From the NCBI GenBank assembly GCA_025994075.1, contig JAMQGV010000040.1, forward strand, positions 122,357 to 186,356: 64,000 nucleotides of DNA. Direction: 5' to 3'. Made by a program: the position numbers and the translations under genes. The DNA is from Vicinamibacteria bacterium. GTDB lineage: Bacteria; Acidobacteriota; Vicinamibacteria; Fen-336. This document shows, one piece after another, positions 46,342-54,666 of the stretch; position 1 is the stretch's first letter; each line of letters starts with the position of its first letter. Below the pieces are notes generated by a model. The model ran no database searches. It worked only from the letters and a program-made list of their open reading frames with translations, and was not told the origin of the DNA.

Positions 46342-46881
46342 ATGTCGTCGAGCGAGGGCGGGCGCCCGGCGCCCGCCCCGTACTCCAACCCCTACCTCGC
46401 CGGCTTCGGCCTCGGCCTGGTGCTGCTCGCGGCCTTCGTGCTGATGGGCCGCGGGCTGGGCGCCGTCGGCGCATTCAACACGGTGGTCGCCTGGCTCGCC
46501 TCGCTCGCCGCGCCGCAGTGGGTCGCGGACCACGAGTTCCTGGGGCGCTACCTGGGCGACGGCGAGCATCACCCGCTGCGCTCGTGGATCGTGCTGGAGG
46601 TGGTCGGCCTCGCGCTCGGCGCGCTGCTCTCCGGCTGGCTCGCCCACCGCGTCGCCGGGACCGTCGAGCGCGGCCCGCGCGCGTCGGTCGGCGCGCGGCT
46701 CGGCCTCGCCTTCGCGGGCGGGGCGCTGATGGGCGTCGGCGCCGACCTGGCCCGCGGCTGCACCTCGGGCCAGGCGCTCACCGGCGGCGCGATGCTCAAC
46801 CTCGGGAGCTGGGCCTTCATGATGTGCGTGTTCGCCGGCGCCTACGCGGCGGCGCCGCTGGTGCGGAGGCAGTGGCGATGA
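46342..46881 (+). CDS. YeeE/YedE-type sulfur transporter subunit A
   Basis: 179 residues, four membrane helices, with the conserved Cys motif ARGCTSGQALTGGAMLN (about 137-153). One half of a split YeeE/YedE transporter, whose fused relatives import thiosulfate through conserved Cys residues. Its stop overlaps the start of subunit B (ATGA). Sulfur supply next to NifJ is plausible (CoA, Fe-S) but unproven. Confidence 0.85.
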   Translation: MSSSEGGRPAPAPYSNPYLAGFGLGLVLLAAFVLMGRGLGAVGAFNTVVAWLASLAAPQWVADHEFLGRYLGDGEHHPLRSWIVLEVVGLALGALLSGWLAHRVAGTVERGPRASVGARLGLAFAGGALMGVGADLARGCTSGQALTGGAMLNLGSWAFMMCVFAGAYAAAPLVRRQWR

Positions 46882-47471
46882 ACGCTCCGCTCTTCGAGAC
46901 GGGCGCCTTCGGCGAAGGCGTCTCGCTGCTGCTCGCCCTGCTGCTGGGGATCGGCTTCGGCTTCGCGCTGGAGCGGGCCGGCTTCGGCAGCGCGCGCAAG
47001 CTCACCTCGCAGTTCTACCTGGACGATCTCGCGGTCTTCAAGGTGATGTTCACCGCGATCGTGACCGCGATGATCGGCACCAGCGCGCTGGCCTGGGCGG
47101 GCGCGCTCGACCTGTCGCTGGTCGCGCTGGTCCCCACGTACTGGATCGCGCAGGTCGCCGGCGGCCTGCTGCTGGGCGTCGGCTTCGTCGTCGGCGGCTA
47201 CTGCCCGGGCACCGGCGTCGCGGCCGCGGCCACCGGCCGCCTCGACGGTCTCGTCACCCTGCTCGGCATCCTCGCGGGCTGCGCCGGCTTCGCCTTCGCC
47301 TACCCGGCGCTCGAGGGCCTGTACCTGGCCGGCGAGATGGGCGAGCAGACGCTGCCGGACTTCTTCGGCGTCCCCCGCGCGCTCGTCGTCGCCGCGGTCC
47401 TCGCGATGGCCCTCGCCGGCTTCGCCGCCGCCCACGCGATCGAGCGCCGCTTCGCCGACCGGCGGGTGTAG
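46878..47471 (+). CDS. YeeE/YedE-type sulfur transporter subunit B
   Basis: 197 residues from ATG at 46878. About five helices; conserved GFALERAGFGSARKLTSQFYL and the second Cys motif GGYCPGTGVAAAATGRLDGL (about 113-132). With the upstream subunit it completes the two-Cys permeation path of the fused family. The split into two genes matches the PmpA/PmpB arrangement. Confidence 0.87.
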   Translation: MNAPLFETGAFGEGVSLLLALLLGIGFGFALERAGFGSARKLTSQFYLDDLAVFKVMFTAIVTAMIGTSALAWAGALDLSLVALVPTYWIAQVAGGLLLGVGFVVGGYCPGTGVAAAATGRLDGLVTLLGILAGCAGFAFAYPALEGLYLAGEMGEQTLPDFFGVPRALVVAAVLAMALAGFAAAHAIERRFADRRV

Positions 47472-47498
47472 CGCGGCCTCCGCTCGCCGTCGGGGCAA

Positions 47499-48617
47499 TC
47501 AGCCGCGAATGATCTGCGCCATGCAGTCCGCGAGCTTCTCCGGCGTGCACACGAGGACGTCCATGCCGACCTTGCGGAGCTTGCGAGCGGTCGGCTTGTT
47601 GTAGGCCGGGCGGGCGTCGTACCCCAGCGCGCCGAGCCCGATCATGCGGATGCCGCTGCGGGCCATCTCCTCGACCTGGCGCACGAGCGCGCCCTCCGGG
47701 CCGCCTTCGTAGAAGTCCGTGATCAGCACGACGATGGTCCGAGCGGGTTCGCGCACGAGCTGGTTCGCGTACTGCAGGGCCTGGGCGATCAGCGTGCCGC
47801 CTCCGAGCTGCACGCGGAGCAGCACGTCGACCGGCTGGCCGACCTGGTCCGAGAGGTCCACGACCTGGGTGTCGAACAGGAACAGGGACGTGCGGACCGA
47901 CGGCAGCTCGTGGAAGATCGAGGCCATCACCGCGGAGTGGATCGCCGAGTCGAGCATCGAGCCTGACTGGTCGACCGCGATCACGACGTGCCAGGGGCGA
48001 CGGTTGCGCTCGGCCGCGAAGTAGTAGACGCGGTCCACCAGCAGCCGGCCGTGGCGGCGGTCGTAGTGCTTCAGGTTGCGGCGGAGCGTGGTCTTGAGAT
48101 CGAGGTTGCGCCAGACCCGGCGCGGCGAGTGCCGGTCGCGCCGGATCGCGCCCGTGATCGCGGTCTCCACCTGGAGCTGCATCCGGCGCTTCAGCTCCTC
48201 CACCACCTTCTCGATGATGCGCCGGGCCAGCGCGCGGGTCCGCTCGTCGAGCAGGTCCTTGTGGGTCAGCAGCGTCTTCACCAGCTCCGTGCTGGGCTCG
48301 ATCCGCTCGAGCAGCTTGGGCTGGTCGAGCAGCTCGCGGATGCCGCGGCGCCGCACGAGTTCCCGCTCCATCACCTCGCGCGCCTGCCGCGGAAACAGCT
48401 CGCCCACGCCGTCGACCCACTGCGGAACGGTCAGCGCCGACGGGCCGCGCCCACCCGTGCGCGATCCCGTCGATTCGGGGGCGTCCTGGTAGAGGAAGCC
48501 GACGAGCTGCTCGATCCGTTGCAGCCGCGGGTCGCCGCCCAGGCTCAGCCCGGCAGCCTCCGCGTCACGTCCCAGCACCAGCCGCCAGCGCGCCACCTGG
48601 GGGGCCTGGCTGGGCAT
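47499..48617 (-). CDS. VWA-domain protein of the MoxR/SWIM operon (CoxE-like)
   Basis: 372 residues from an ATG overlapping the DUF5682 stop (TGATG). The N-terminal helical half (1-200) includes an Arg-rich HYDRRHGRLLVDRVYYF; the VWA domain starts at about 213 with the MIDAS DQSGSM (about 218), then LFLFDTQVVDLSD, a Gly-rich QLGGGTLI, and TDFYEGGPEG as the third MIDAS segment. The MIDAS is intact, so it can bind metal and a partner ligand. VWA proteins paired with MoxR ATPases typically bring substrates for remodelling. Last gene of the seven-gene operon. Confidence 0.9.
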   Translation of the reverse strand: MPSQAPQVARWRLVLGRDAEAAGLSLGGDPRLQRIEQLVGFLYQDAPESTGSRTGGRGPSALTVPQWVDGVGELFPRQAREVMERELVRRRGIRELLDQPKLLERIEPSTELVKTLLTHKDLLDERTRALARRIIEKVVEELKRRMQLQVETAITGAIRRDRHSPRRVWRNLDLKTTLRRNLKHYDRRHGRLLVDRVYYFAAERNRRPWHVVIAVDQSGSMLDSAIHSAVMASIFHELPSVRTSLFLFDTQVVDLSDQVGQPVDVLLRVQLGGGTLIAQALQYANQLVREPARTIVVLITDFYEGGPEGALVRQVEEMARSGIRMIGLGALGYDARPAYNKPTARKLRKVGMDVLVCTPEKLADCMAQIIRG

Positions 48618-51031
48618 CAGAATCCCCACTCGGACAGGATGCGGCCGGCCCGTTCATCGAGTCGCGCCAGCAGCACGCCGGCGGCCACCGAGGTGGAGAG
48701 GCGGGTGAGCTGTTCGGGTTCCTTGAGACCGTGGCGCTGCGCCACGCGGTCCGCGAGTGTCTGGCGCTGGCGTTCGTGGAGACGGCCGAACGCCGAGCGC
48801 AGGCGCGGGAGCATCACCAGGAACGCGTCGTGGTCGGCCGCCGCCAGCAGATCGTCGACCGCGTTCACGAGGTGATCGGCCCCGAGCAACAGCGAGGTGC
48901 GGCTGGCGGCCAGCATCCCGTCCAGGAACTCTCCGGCTGCCACCATGCGCTCCGGGGGCTCGCGGGCCCACGCCGCGAGGGCGGAACTCGTGTCCTCCGG
49001 CGAAGCGACGCGGAGCTCGGCCAGCATGCCCAGGAACGCGCCGCGCAGGAAGGGGACCTGGCTCGCGTCGGCCGCGCCCCGGACGTGCTGGACGAGCACG
49101 TCGCGATCGAGCGCTCCACTCTCGTCGCCGAGCAGGGTCTCGGCCACCACCCGCAGCGCTTCCACGATGTGTTCCTGCTCGGCGTCCGGCGCGTTCGCCG
49201 CCTCGCCCAGGGCGAAGCAGGCCCGGTCGAAACACTGCTCGACGAGATCGTCGAACCGCTCGCGGCGCACCTGCTGGTAGACCAGTTGCCGGCGCAGGAC
49301 CTGGATGTGGCGGAGGCCCGTGGCCAGCGACACGAACCGCGGATCGGTGGCGACGGCGGCCCGGCACGCGTGCTCGGCCTCGTCGACCAGGGTCGGCAGG
49401 TCCATCTCGAGCGCCTCGCGGAGCCTCTGAGCCGTCAGCCCGGCCTGATCGGCGTGCTGGGCGAGCTGCTCGCGCAGCCGTGCCAGCGACGCGGTCTCGA
49501 TCGTGTCGCCGTACAGGGCGCACTCGACCAGCGTCGGCTCGACCTCGGGACTCCACAGCAGGCGCCACACCTCCTTGAAGAGGGTGCCTCCGGTGGGACC
49601 GGCGCCGCCGGCCTCGAACAGCTCGACGAGCGGCACCTTAAGGAAGGCGAGGCGGTGCACGAAGGCCGACCGCGAGCGCCCGTCGCCCTCGCGCCGGTCG
49701 ATCCTGACCGTGATCCGCTTCTCCTGGTCGATCACCTCGCCCAGCTCCAGGCGGACGAGCTGCTCGTGGAAGTCCGCGACCAGCGGCAGCCGCCCCAGCT
49801 CGGGCGTGACCGCGCCGATCCGGGACCCGATGTCCGTGGCGTCGATCGCTTCCCGCAGCGGGCCGCCGTGCCGCTCGGGGCTTCCCTTGCAGCAGCAGGT
49901 GAACAGCGCGTCGTGGACGTCGTCGAGGATCGGCGTCCGGCGCCGGCGCAGCGCGGCGAGCATGCGGGCGTGCTGGGCGACGCTGATCGCGTCGGCGGAG
50001 GAGACCATTTCCCCCGCCCGGCGCGCCCGCTTGAGAGTCGCCACGACGTGGCGCGCCAGCAGCTCGTCGAGGTCGCCGCCCTCCCCCAGTTCCCACACCG
50101 ACTGGTAGAACTGCGGGGCCCGGTTGCCGGCACCGTAGCCCGAGAGCTCGGAGACGCGGAAGAAGGAGTAGGGGACCACGGACGTGAGCCAGGTGCCGGC
50201 CGGGATCTCGGGCGGCGGCGTCTGGTCCTCGCGGTCGAGGAAGAGGTGGAATCCACCGCAGACCACCATCGCCTGGGCGGGGCGCAGGCCCCTGCGTTCG
50301 AGTCCCGCGCGGATCGCCCGCCACATGAAACGCTCGCGCTCCCGGGTGCCGTCCGCGGCCAGCCGTTCCGGAGCCGCCGTCGCTCTCGCGGCGGCGCAGA
50401 AGGTGGCCAGCTCGCGACGAAACGTCTCGCGGTCTCGCACGGCATCGCCGAACTCGAACAGGCTGTCCCACGCCTGGTCCCAGCTCCGGAAGCCGGCCGC
50501 CTCGGCGAGACCCTGGTAGAAGCGGCTCTCGACGAGGGCCGCCTCGGGATCGGGCGGCGGGGCCGGGGGCGCGTCCTCGGCCCCCGCCGGGAGCCGCCGC
50601 ACCAGGGCCGCGTGGGGCAGGTCGATCAGCTCCACCTCGGCGCCGATCGCGGAAGCGGTCTTCATGGCGACGTACTCGGGGGAGTAGGCGAGCAGCGGAT
50701 ACCACGCGGCGAGGCGCGCGGGGACCCGCTCGCCGGGGCCCGCCCCGTCCGAAAGCCCCAGCACGTCGTGGTCGTCGCGGAACGAGGAGTAGAGCGCCAC
50801 CGGCGGCCGCGTGCGCGGGTGGACGACGAAGCGCACCAGGTCCGTCGCTTCGGACGGCCCCTCGACGAAGACGACGCGGGGCTTCCGCTCGCGAATCGCG
50901 GCTTCGAGGTGCCGCGCCACGCGCGGCGAGTGGTGCCGCACCGGAAACCAGTGGAGCTCGTCCGACAGGACCCTCTCCACCGCCTCGCGGACCGGGGCCT
51001 CGTGCAGCTCGGGCAGGGGCAGCGCGCTCAC
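48617..51031 (-). CDS. DUF5682-type protein, MoxR/VWA-associated
   Basis: 804 residues from GTG overlapping the AAA+ gene (GTGA). The N-terminal third (1-290) carries WFPVRHHSPRVARHL (His33-His34), VVFVEGPSEATDLV (Glu57) and VVCGGFHLFLD (about 258-262), arranged like the EreA/ChaN/TraB (TIKI) superfamily, whose members are hydrolases or haem-binding. The remaining 500 residues are helical with no recognised domain. I recall DUF5682 next to MoxR, VWA and SWIM genes in Actinobacteria. No experimental function known to me; candidate effector or enzyme of the system. Confidence 0.8.
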   Translation of the reverse strand: MSALPLPELHEAPVREAVERVLSDELHWFPVRHHSPRVARHLEAAIRERKPRVVFVEGPSEATDLVRFVVHPRTRPPVALYSSFRDDHDVLGLSDGAGPGERVPARLAAWYPLLAYSPEYVAMKTASAIGAEVELIDLPHAALVRRLPAGAEDAPPAPPPDPEAALVESRFYQGLAEAAGFRSWDQAWDSLFEFGDAVRDRETFRRELATFCAAARATAAPERLAADGTRERERFMWRAIRAGLERRGLRPAQAMVVCGGFHLFLDREDQTPPPEIPAGTWLTSVVPYSFFRVSELSGYGAGNRAPQFYQSVWELGEGGDLDELLARHVVATLKRARRAGEMVSSADAISVAQHARMLAALRRRRTPILDDVHDALFTCCCKGSPERHGGPLREAIDATDIGSRIGAVTPELGRLPLVADFHEQLVRLELGEVIDQEKRITVRIDRREGDGRSRSAFVHRLAFLKVPLVELFEAGGAGPTGGTLFKEVWRLLWSPEVEPTLVECALYGDTIETASLARLREQLAQHADQAGLTAQRLREALEMDLPTLVDEAEHACRAAVATDPRFVSLATGLRHIQVLRRQLVYQQVRRERFDDLVEQCFDRACFALGEAANAPDAEQEHIVEALRVVAETLLGDESGALDRDVLVQHVRGAADASQVPFLRGAFLGMLAELRVASPEDTSSALAAWAREPPERMVAAGEFLDGMLAASRTSLLLGADHLVNAVDDLLAAADHDAFLVMLPRLRSAFGRLHERQRQTLADRVAQRHGLKEPEQLTRLSTSVAAGVLLARLDERAGRILSEWGF

Positions 51032-52176
51032 TTTCCGGGCACGACCTCCTGGAGACCACGGTAGAAGGCGTCCCAGTCGGGGTCCTTCACGGCGCGCTTC
51101 TTGGCGACGAGCGTGGCGTACTCGCGCAGTGCGCCGAGGTCGGTCAGGTCCTCCTTCACGATCGAGCCGACGATGTTGCGGGCAATGTCGCCGCCCCCCA
51201 GCTTCTTCTTGCCGAAGAACGTCGCGCGCAGGGTGGCTTCCACCGCGACGCCGATGGCCTCGGCGGTGGAGAGCGTCGTCGAGGGCTGCTTGAGACTGAC
51301 GCCCTCGGCGCTCTGCCCGTTGCGAATCTCGCGGAACACGGTCGCGATCAGCTCCGCGATGCGCGGCGGGACCTCCATCGGCAACCGGTAGCGCTCGAGC
51401 AGTTCCGCCGAGCGCTGCTGCACGATCTGCACCTCGGTCTTGGCTTCGTCGACGACCGGGATGTGGATGTAGTTGAAGCGCCGCTTGAGCGCCGCCGACA
51501 GCTCGTTCACCCCCTGGTCGCGGGTGTTGGCGGTGGCGATCACGTTGAAGCCGGGGCGGGCCCACACCATGTTGGCGTCCGGCAGCTCGGGCACGGCGAT
51601 CGCCTTGTCGGAGAGGATCGACACCAGTGCGTCCTGGACGTCGGGGACGCAGCGCGTGATCTCCTCGAAGCGCAGCAGGCCGCCCGATCGCATCGCGACC
51701 ATGGTGGGCGCGGGGATGAGGTTGGCGGGCGTCGGCCCTTCGGCGATCACCCGGGCGATGTTCCACGAGTACTTGACCTGTTCCTCGGTGGTCCCGGCCG
51801 TGCCCTGGATGGTGAGCGTCGAGTTCCCGCTGATCGCCGCGGCGAGGTGCTCGGAGAGCCAGCTCTTGCCCGTGCCCGGGTCCCCCAGCAACAGCAGCGC
51901 CCGCTCCGAGGCCAGCGTCACGATCGCCCGCTCCACGATCGAGCGGTCGCCGTAGAACTTGGTCGTGATCGGCACCGCCCGCTTCCGGCCGCCGACCTTG
52001 GCCTCCACCGTGACGCCGCCCACGACGTAGGTCAGCACCGATCGCGGCGACAGCCGCCAGTTCTCGGGCCGCTCCTGGTCGTCGGCCTGTGCGAGCGCCT
52101 CGAGCTCCTCGCGGTAGCGGACCTCGGCGGGCTCGCGCAGCCGCTCTCGCCCGTCTGCCTTCTGCTCGTCCGCCAT
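51028..52176 (-). CDS. MoxR-type AAA+ ATPase of the SWIM/VWA operon
   Basis: 382 residues; ATG preceded by AAGGAGAGGATCGCG. Walker A GDPGTGKSWLSEHL (about 101-114), Walker B-like LLRFEEITRCVPDVQDALVS, sensor 1 NVIATANTRDQGVNELSAALKRRF and an extended C-terminal lid. The arrangement is MoxR-like: an ATP-driven chaperone that remodels a partner, usually together with a VWA protein. Here the VWA gene is two genes downstream. It ends in a GTGA overlap with the DUF5682 gene. Confidence 0.92.
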   Translation of the reverse strand: MADEQKADGRERLREPAEVRYREELEALAQADDQERPENWRLSPRSVLTYVVGGVTVEAKVGGRKRAVPITTKFYGDRSIVERAIVTLASERALLLLGDPGTGKSWLSEHLAAAISGNSTLTIQGTAGTTEEQVKYSWNIARVIAEGPTPANLIPAPTMVAMRSGGLLRFEEITRCVPDVQDALVSILSDKAIAVPELPDANMVWARPGFNVIATANTRDQGVNELSAALKRRFNYIHIPVVDEAKTEVQIVQQRSAELLERYRLPMEVPPRIAELIATVFREIRNGQSAEGVSLKQPSTTLSTAEAIGVAVEATLRATFFGKKKLGGGDIARNIVGSIVKEDLTDLGALREYATLVAKKRAVKDPDWDAFYRGLQEVVPGK

Positions 52177-52190
52177 CGCGATCCTCTCCT

Positions 52191-53300
52191 TCAGGTGAAC
52201 TTGAGCGCCTTGACCAGCGACGCGGCGTCGAACGCGGCGTCCTTCAACTGCACCGCCACCGGCCCGTCCGCGGCGAAGAACGTGAGCGGCTGGAATACGA
52301 AGCGGCACATCTCGTAGTGGAGGACCCCGAACAACGGCCGCTTCTGGGTCCGCGTCCAGCCACCGAGGGCCTCCCTCAGCGGCGCGTCTTCGCCACCGGT
52401 GCCGGTGACGACCACGTATTCGCCTTCGGGGGTCGCGACCGGGAAGCGCAACTGGTGCTCCCGTTCCACGACCTCCGGCTTGCCGACCTTGAAGTCGCGC
52501 AACGCGAGCTCCTCGTGGAGTTCGATCTCGAGGTCGAAAGGACCGGGCTGGTGGGCGACCAGGCGCTCCAGGGCCCGCCTCGGGTCGAAAGCCAGCAGCG
52601 GTTCCCAGTCGGCCACCCGCTCGTCGAGCGACTCGACCCTGGACTCCCGGGACAGGTTGAGGCGGCCGTCTTCGGTGAGCATCGCCCCGGTCACGCGCAC
52701 CGCTTTCCCCGGCAGCCACACGTTGGGCTTGAACCCCTGCGGCTGCGGGAGGTGGAGGCACGCTTCGGCAGCGAGTTCCACGTCGGGCTTCAAGGGAAAC
52801 ACCACCGACCAGACGACGGGAGCGCCCGCCCCGAGCCCCTCCGCCGCACGAAGCGTACGCAGCCGGAACTCGAACGCGGCGAAGGCGCCCGGCACCACCC
52901 GCTTGGCCACCCCGAGGCTGACCAGGTCGAGGCTCGCGACGGCGCGGCTGCCCGGCTGCCGGGTGAGCTGCCTCCAGTGCTCCTCGTCCTCCCGCGCGAG
53001 GGCTCGCTGGAGGCCGTGGCTGAGCATCCAGGCGCGGCTCAGGAAGAAGGCGAATCGGCGGCGCGAGAAGCTGGGGTCGTTGCGCGCGAAGCGGCCGAGC
53101 TCCTCGGTCGCCACACGCAGCGTGAACCCCAGCCGCAGCAGGCGCATCCGCGACGCCGCCTCGAAGGAGACGAAGAGCGTCTGGCGCGTCGCCTCCGAAG
53201 CGGCGGCGAGCCCGGTCAGCAGCAGGTCCTCGACCGCCGCCTGCAGGTCGGCGAGCAGCCGGGCCAGGGCGGCGCGCTCGGGCGGCGGCGGGAGACTCAC
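52191..53300 (-). CDS. Uncharacterised protein of the MoxR/SWIM operon
   Basis: 369 residues with GTG start, four-base overlap with the preceding small gene and 14 bases from the AAA+ gene. Residues 1-110 are helical (ALARLLADLQAAVEDLLLTG...); the rest is mixed (VVWSVVFPLKPDVELAAEACLHLPQ, LRFPVATPEGEYVVVTGTGGEDAPL). Its helical N-terminus resembles that of the 111-residue neighbour, so they may be partial paralogues. No family recognised, no membrane or signal sequence. Confidence 0.7.
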   Translation of the reverse strand: MSLPPPPERAALARLLADLQAAVEDLLLTGLAAASEATRQTLFVSFEAASRMRLLRLGFTLRVATEELGRFARNDPSFSRRRFAFFLSRAWMLSHGLQRALAREDEEHWRQLTRQPGSRAVASLDLVSLGVAKRVVPGAFAAFEFRLRTLRAAEGLGAGAPVVWSVVFPLKPDVELAAEACLHLPQPQGFKPNVWLPGKAVRVTGAMLTEDGRLNLSRESRVESLDERVADWEPLLAFDPRRALERLVAHQPGPFDLEIELHEELALRDFKVGKPEVVEREHQLRFPVATPEGEYVVVTGTGGEDAPLREALGGWTRTQKRPLFGVLHYEMCRFVFQPLTFFAADGPVAVQLKDAAFDAASLVKALKFT

Positions 53301-53632
53301 TCGTCGCCGCTCTCGGGACGGGCTGCTTCGACCAGCGCCCGCATCCGGGCCGCCGCGAACTCGAGCGTCAGCAGTCGCTCGAAGACGCGCAGGCTGGCCT
53401 GGGTGCGCATCAGTTCCGCCGCCGCACCACGATCCCCGTCCCGAATCGCGGCGCGCAGACCGTCGAGCCGAGCGACCAGGTGCGTGGCCCCGACCTGGTC
53501 GAACTCGGCTCGCATGGCGTCGAGCACCTGCAGTCGCTCGGGACCGGCGGCTCGCAGGCCTCCGACGGCGAGGTCTTCGATCTCGGCCTGCAGGCGGCCG
53601 AGCGTGTATGCGATCTCGAGCGCTTCGCTCAC
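53297..53632 (-). CDS. Small helical protein of the MoxR/SWIM operon
   Basis: 111 residues from GTG overlapping the BRCT/SWIM stop. Predicted all-helical with LGRLQAEIEDLAVGGLRA, MRAEFDQVGATHLVARLDGLRAAI and LRVFERLLTLEFAAARMRALVE. It looks like an interaction subunit rather than an enzyme. Gene boundaries are supported by overlaps on both sides. Confidence 0.7.
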   Translation of the reverse strand: MSEALEIAYTLGRLQAEIEDLAVGGLRAAGPERLQVLDAMRAEFDQVGATHLVARLDGLRAAIRDGDRGAAAELMRTQASLRVFERLLTLEFAAARMRALVEAARPESGDE

Positions 53633-54666
53633 AGGGCGTAGTAGTCCTCGGGCAAGGTCTCGGTGGGGCGCCAGTCCACCTCTCCGGCCTGGGCCGCGCG
53701 ATAGCGCAGCAGCAGTTCGGCGCCCTCCGGGCTCTTGTCGAGCGGCCACTGGTCGGCGGCGATCCGCGCCCACTCGAACGCGTGGCGGGGATCGAGCTGG
53801 CCCGCCGCGGCCAGGCCCAGCATCAGCACGACGAGGTGCTTGCAGATCTCGCCGCCACCCTGGCCCATGCACGGCTGCAGCCCGGCATCGAAGCAGCCGA
53901 AGCGCCCCGCGTCGCCGATCCAGCAGGCGTAGAACGCGTCCTCCTGGGTCTGGCTCTTGACGATGCCGCCGACGGATCGCGGGGTGGCTTCGCTGTAGAG
54001 ATGGAAGGACTGCTGCTTGAGCATCTGGACGCCGCGTTCGACCTTCTTCGGGTCGGTGAGCGAACGGAGGTGGAGCGCCAGCGCGCGGACGTCGAACTGC
54101 GCGTCCTGCGGTCGGCGCACGCAGGCCAGCAGCGCGACGAACTGCTCCTCGTCGAGGACCCGGACCTCGGGGCACGTGGCCTGCACCCGGCGCTCCAGGT
54201 CGGCCTTTCCCTTCTGGCGGCCCGGGCCCACCACGAGAAAGTCGACCTCGGTGGCTTCCGGGCCGACCACGACGGCCCCGGCCGCCTCGACCATGGCGGC
54301 GGGGCCTTCGACGTCGAGTCCGCGCGAGAAGCCGCCGGCGAAGAGAAAACGGCGGCCCTCCAGCCTGGGTCGCACGAGGTGCAGGAACTCCCGCTCGTCG
54401 AGGACCCGGGGGCCTTTCCCCTTCGCCTGCAGGCGGGCGGCCGCGTCCCGCGCGGCTTTCTTGCCCGGGCCCGGCTTGTCGCCCAGCACCAGGTAGTCTG
54501 CCCCCGGAACGCGCGGCACGACGCGGGCGCCATGACGGGTCACGTGCTCGCGCGGGCCCTTGACGCCGAAGGTCGCCGGCCAGCGGGCGAAGGCTCCGAA
54601 GAAGGCGAACTTCTTCCCGGCCAGGTCCTCCTGCAGGTCGAGCGCCAGTGGCTTCGGCTTCTTCAT
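53629..54666 (-). CDS. BRCT-BRCT-SWIM zinc-finger protein
   Basis: 345 residues from ATG (TGATG overlap with the preceding gene). Two BRCT-like domains: residues about 12-98 (LAGKKFAFFGAFARW ... ADYLVLGDKPGPGKKAA ... VLDEREFLHLV) and about 103-185 (LEGRRFLFAGGFSRG ... VDFLVVGPGRQKGKADLE ... VLDEEQFVALL). A helical linker leads to a SWIM finger (about 258-277: CFDAGLQPC ... CKH). Then ROR-like helices and the terminal VDWRPTETLPEDYYAL, shared with the pentapeptide/SWIM protein. BRCT domains bind phosphopeptides or DNA ends in repair proteins, SWIM fingers bind DNA or proteins. Together they suggest a targeting subunit. Confidence 0.85.
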   Translation of the reverse strand: MKKPKPLALDLQEDLAGKKFAFFGAFARWPATFGVKGPREHVTRHGARVVPRVPGADYLVLGDKPGPGKKAARDAAARLQAKGKGPRVLDEREFLHLVRPRLEGRRFLFAGGFSRGLDVEGPAAMVEAAGAVVVGPEATEVDFLVVGPGRQKGKADLERRVQATCPEVRVLDEEQFVALLACVRRPQDAQFDVRALALHLRSLTDPKKVERGVQMLKQQSFHLYSEATPRSVGGIVKSQTQEDAFYACWIGDAGRFGCFDAGLQPCMGQGGGEICKHLVVLMLGLAAAGQLDPRHAFEWARIAADQWPLDKSPEGAELLLRYRAAQAGEVDWRPTETLPEDYYAL

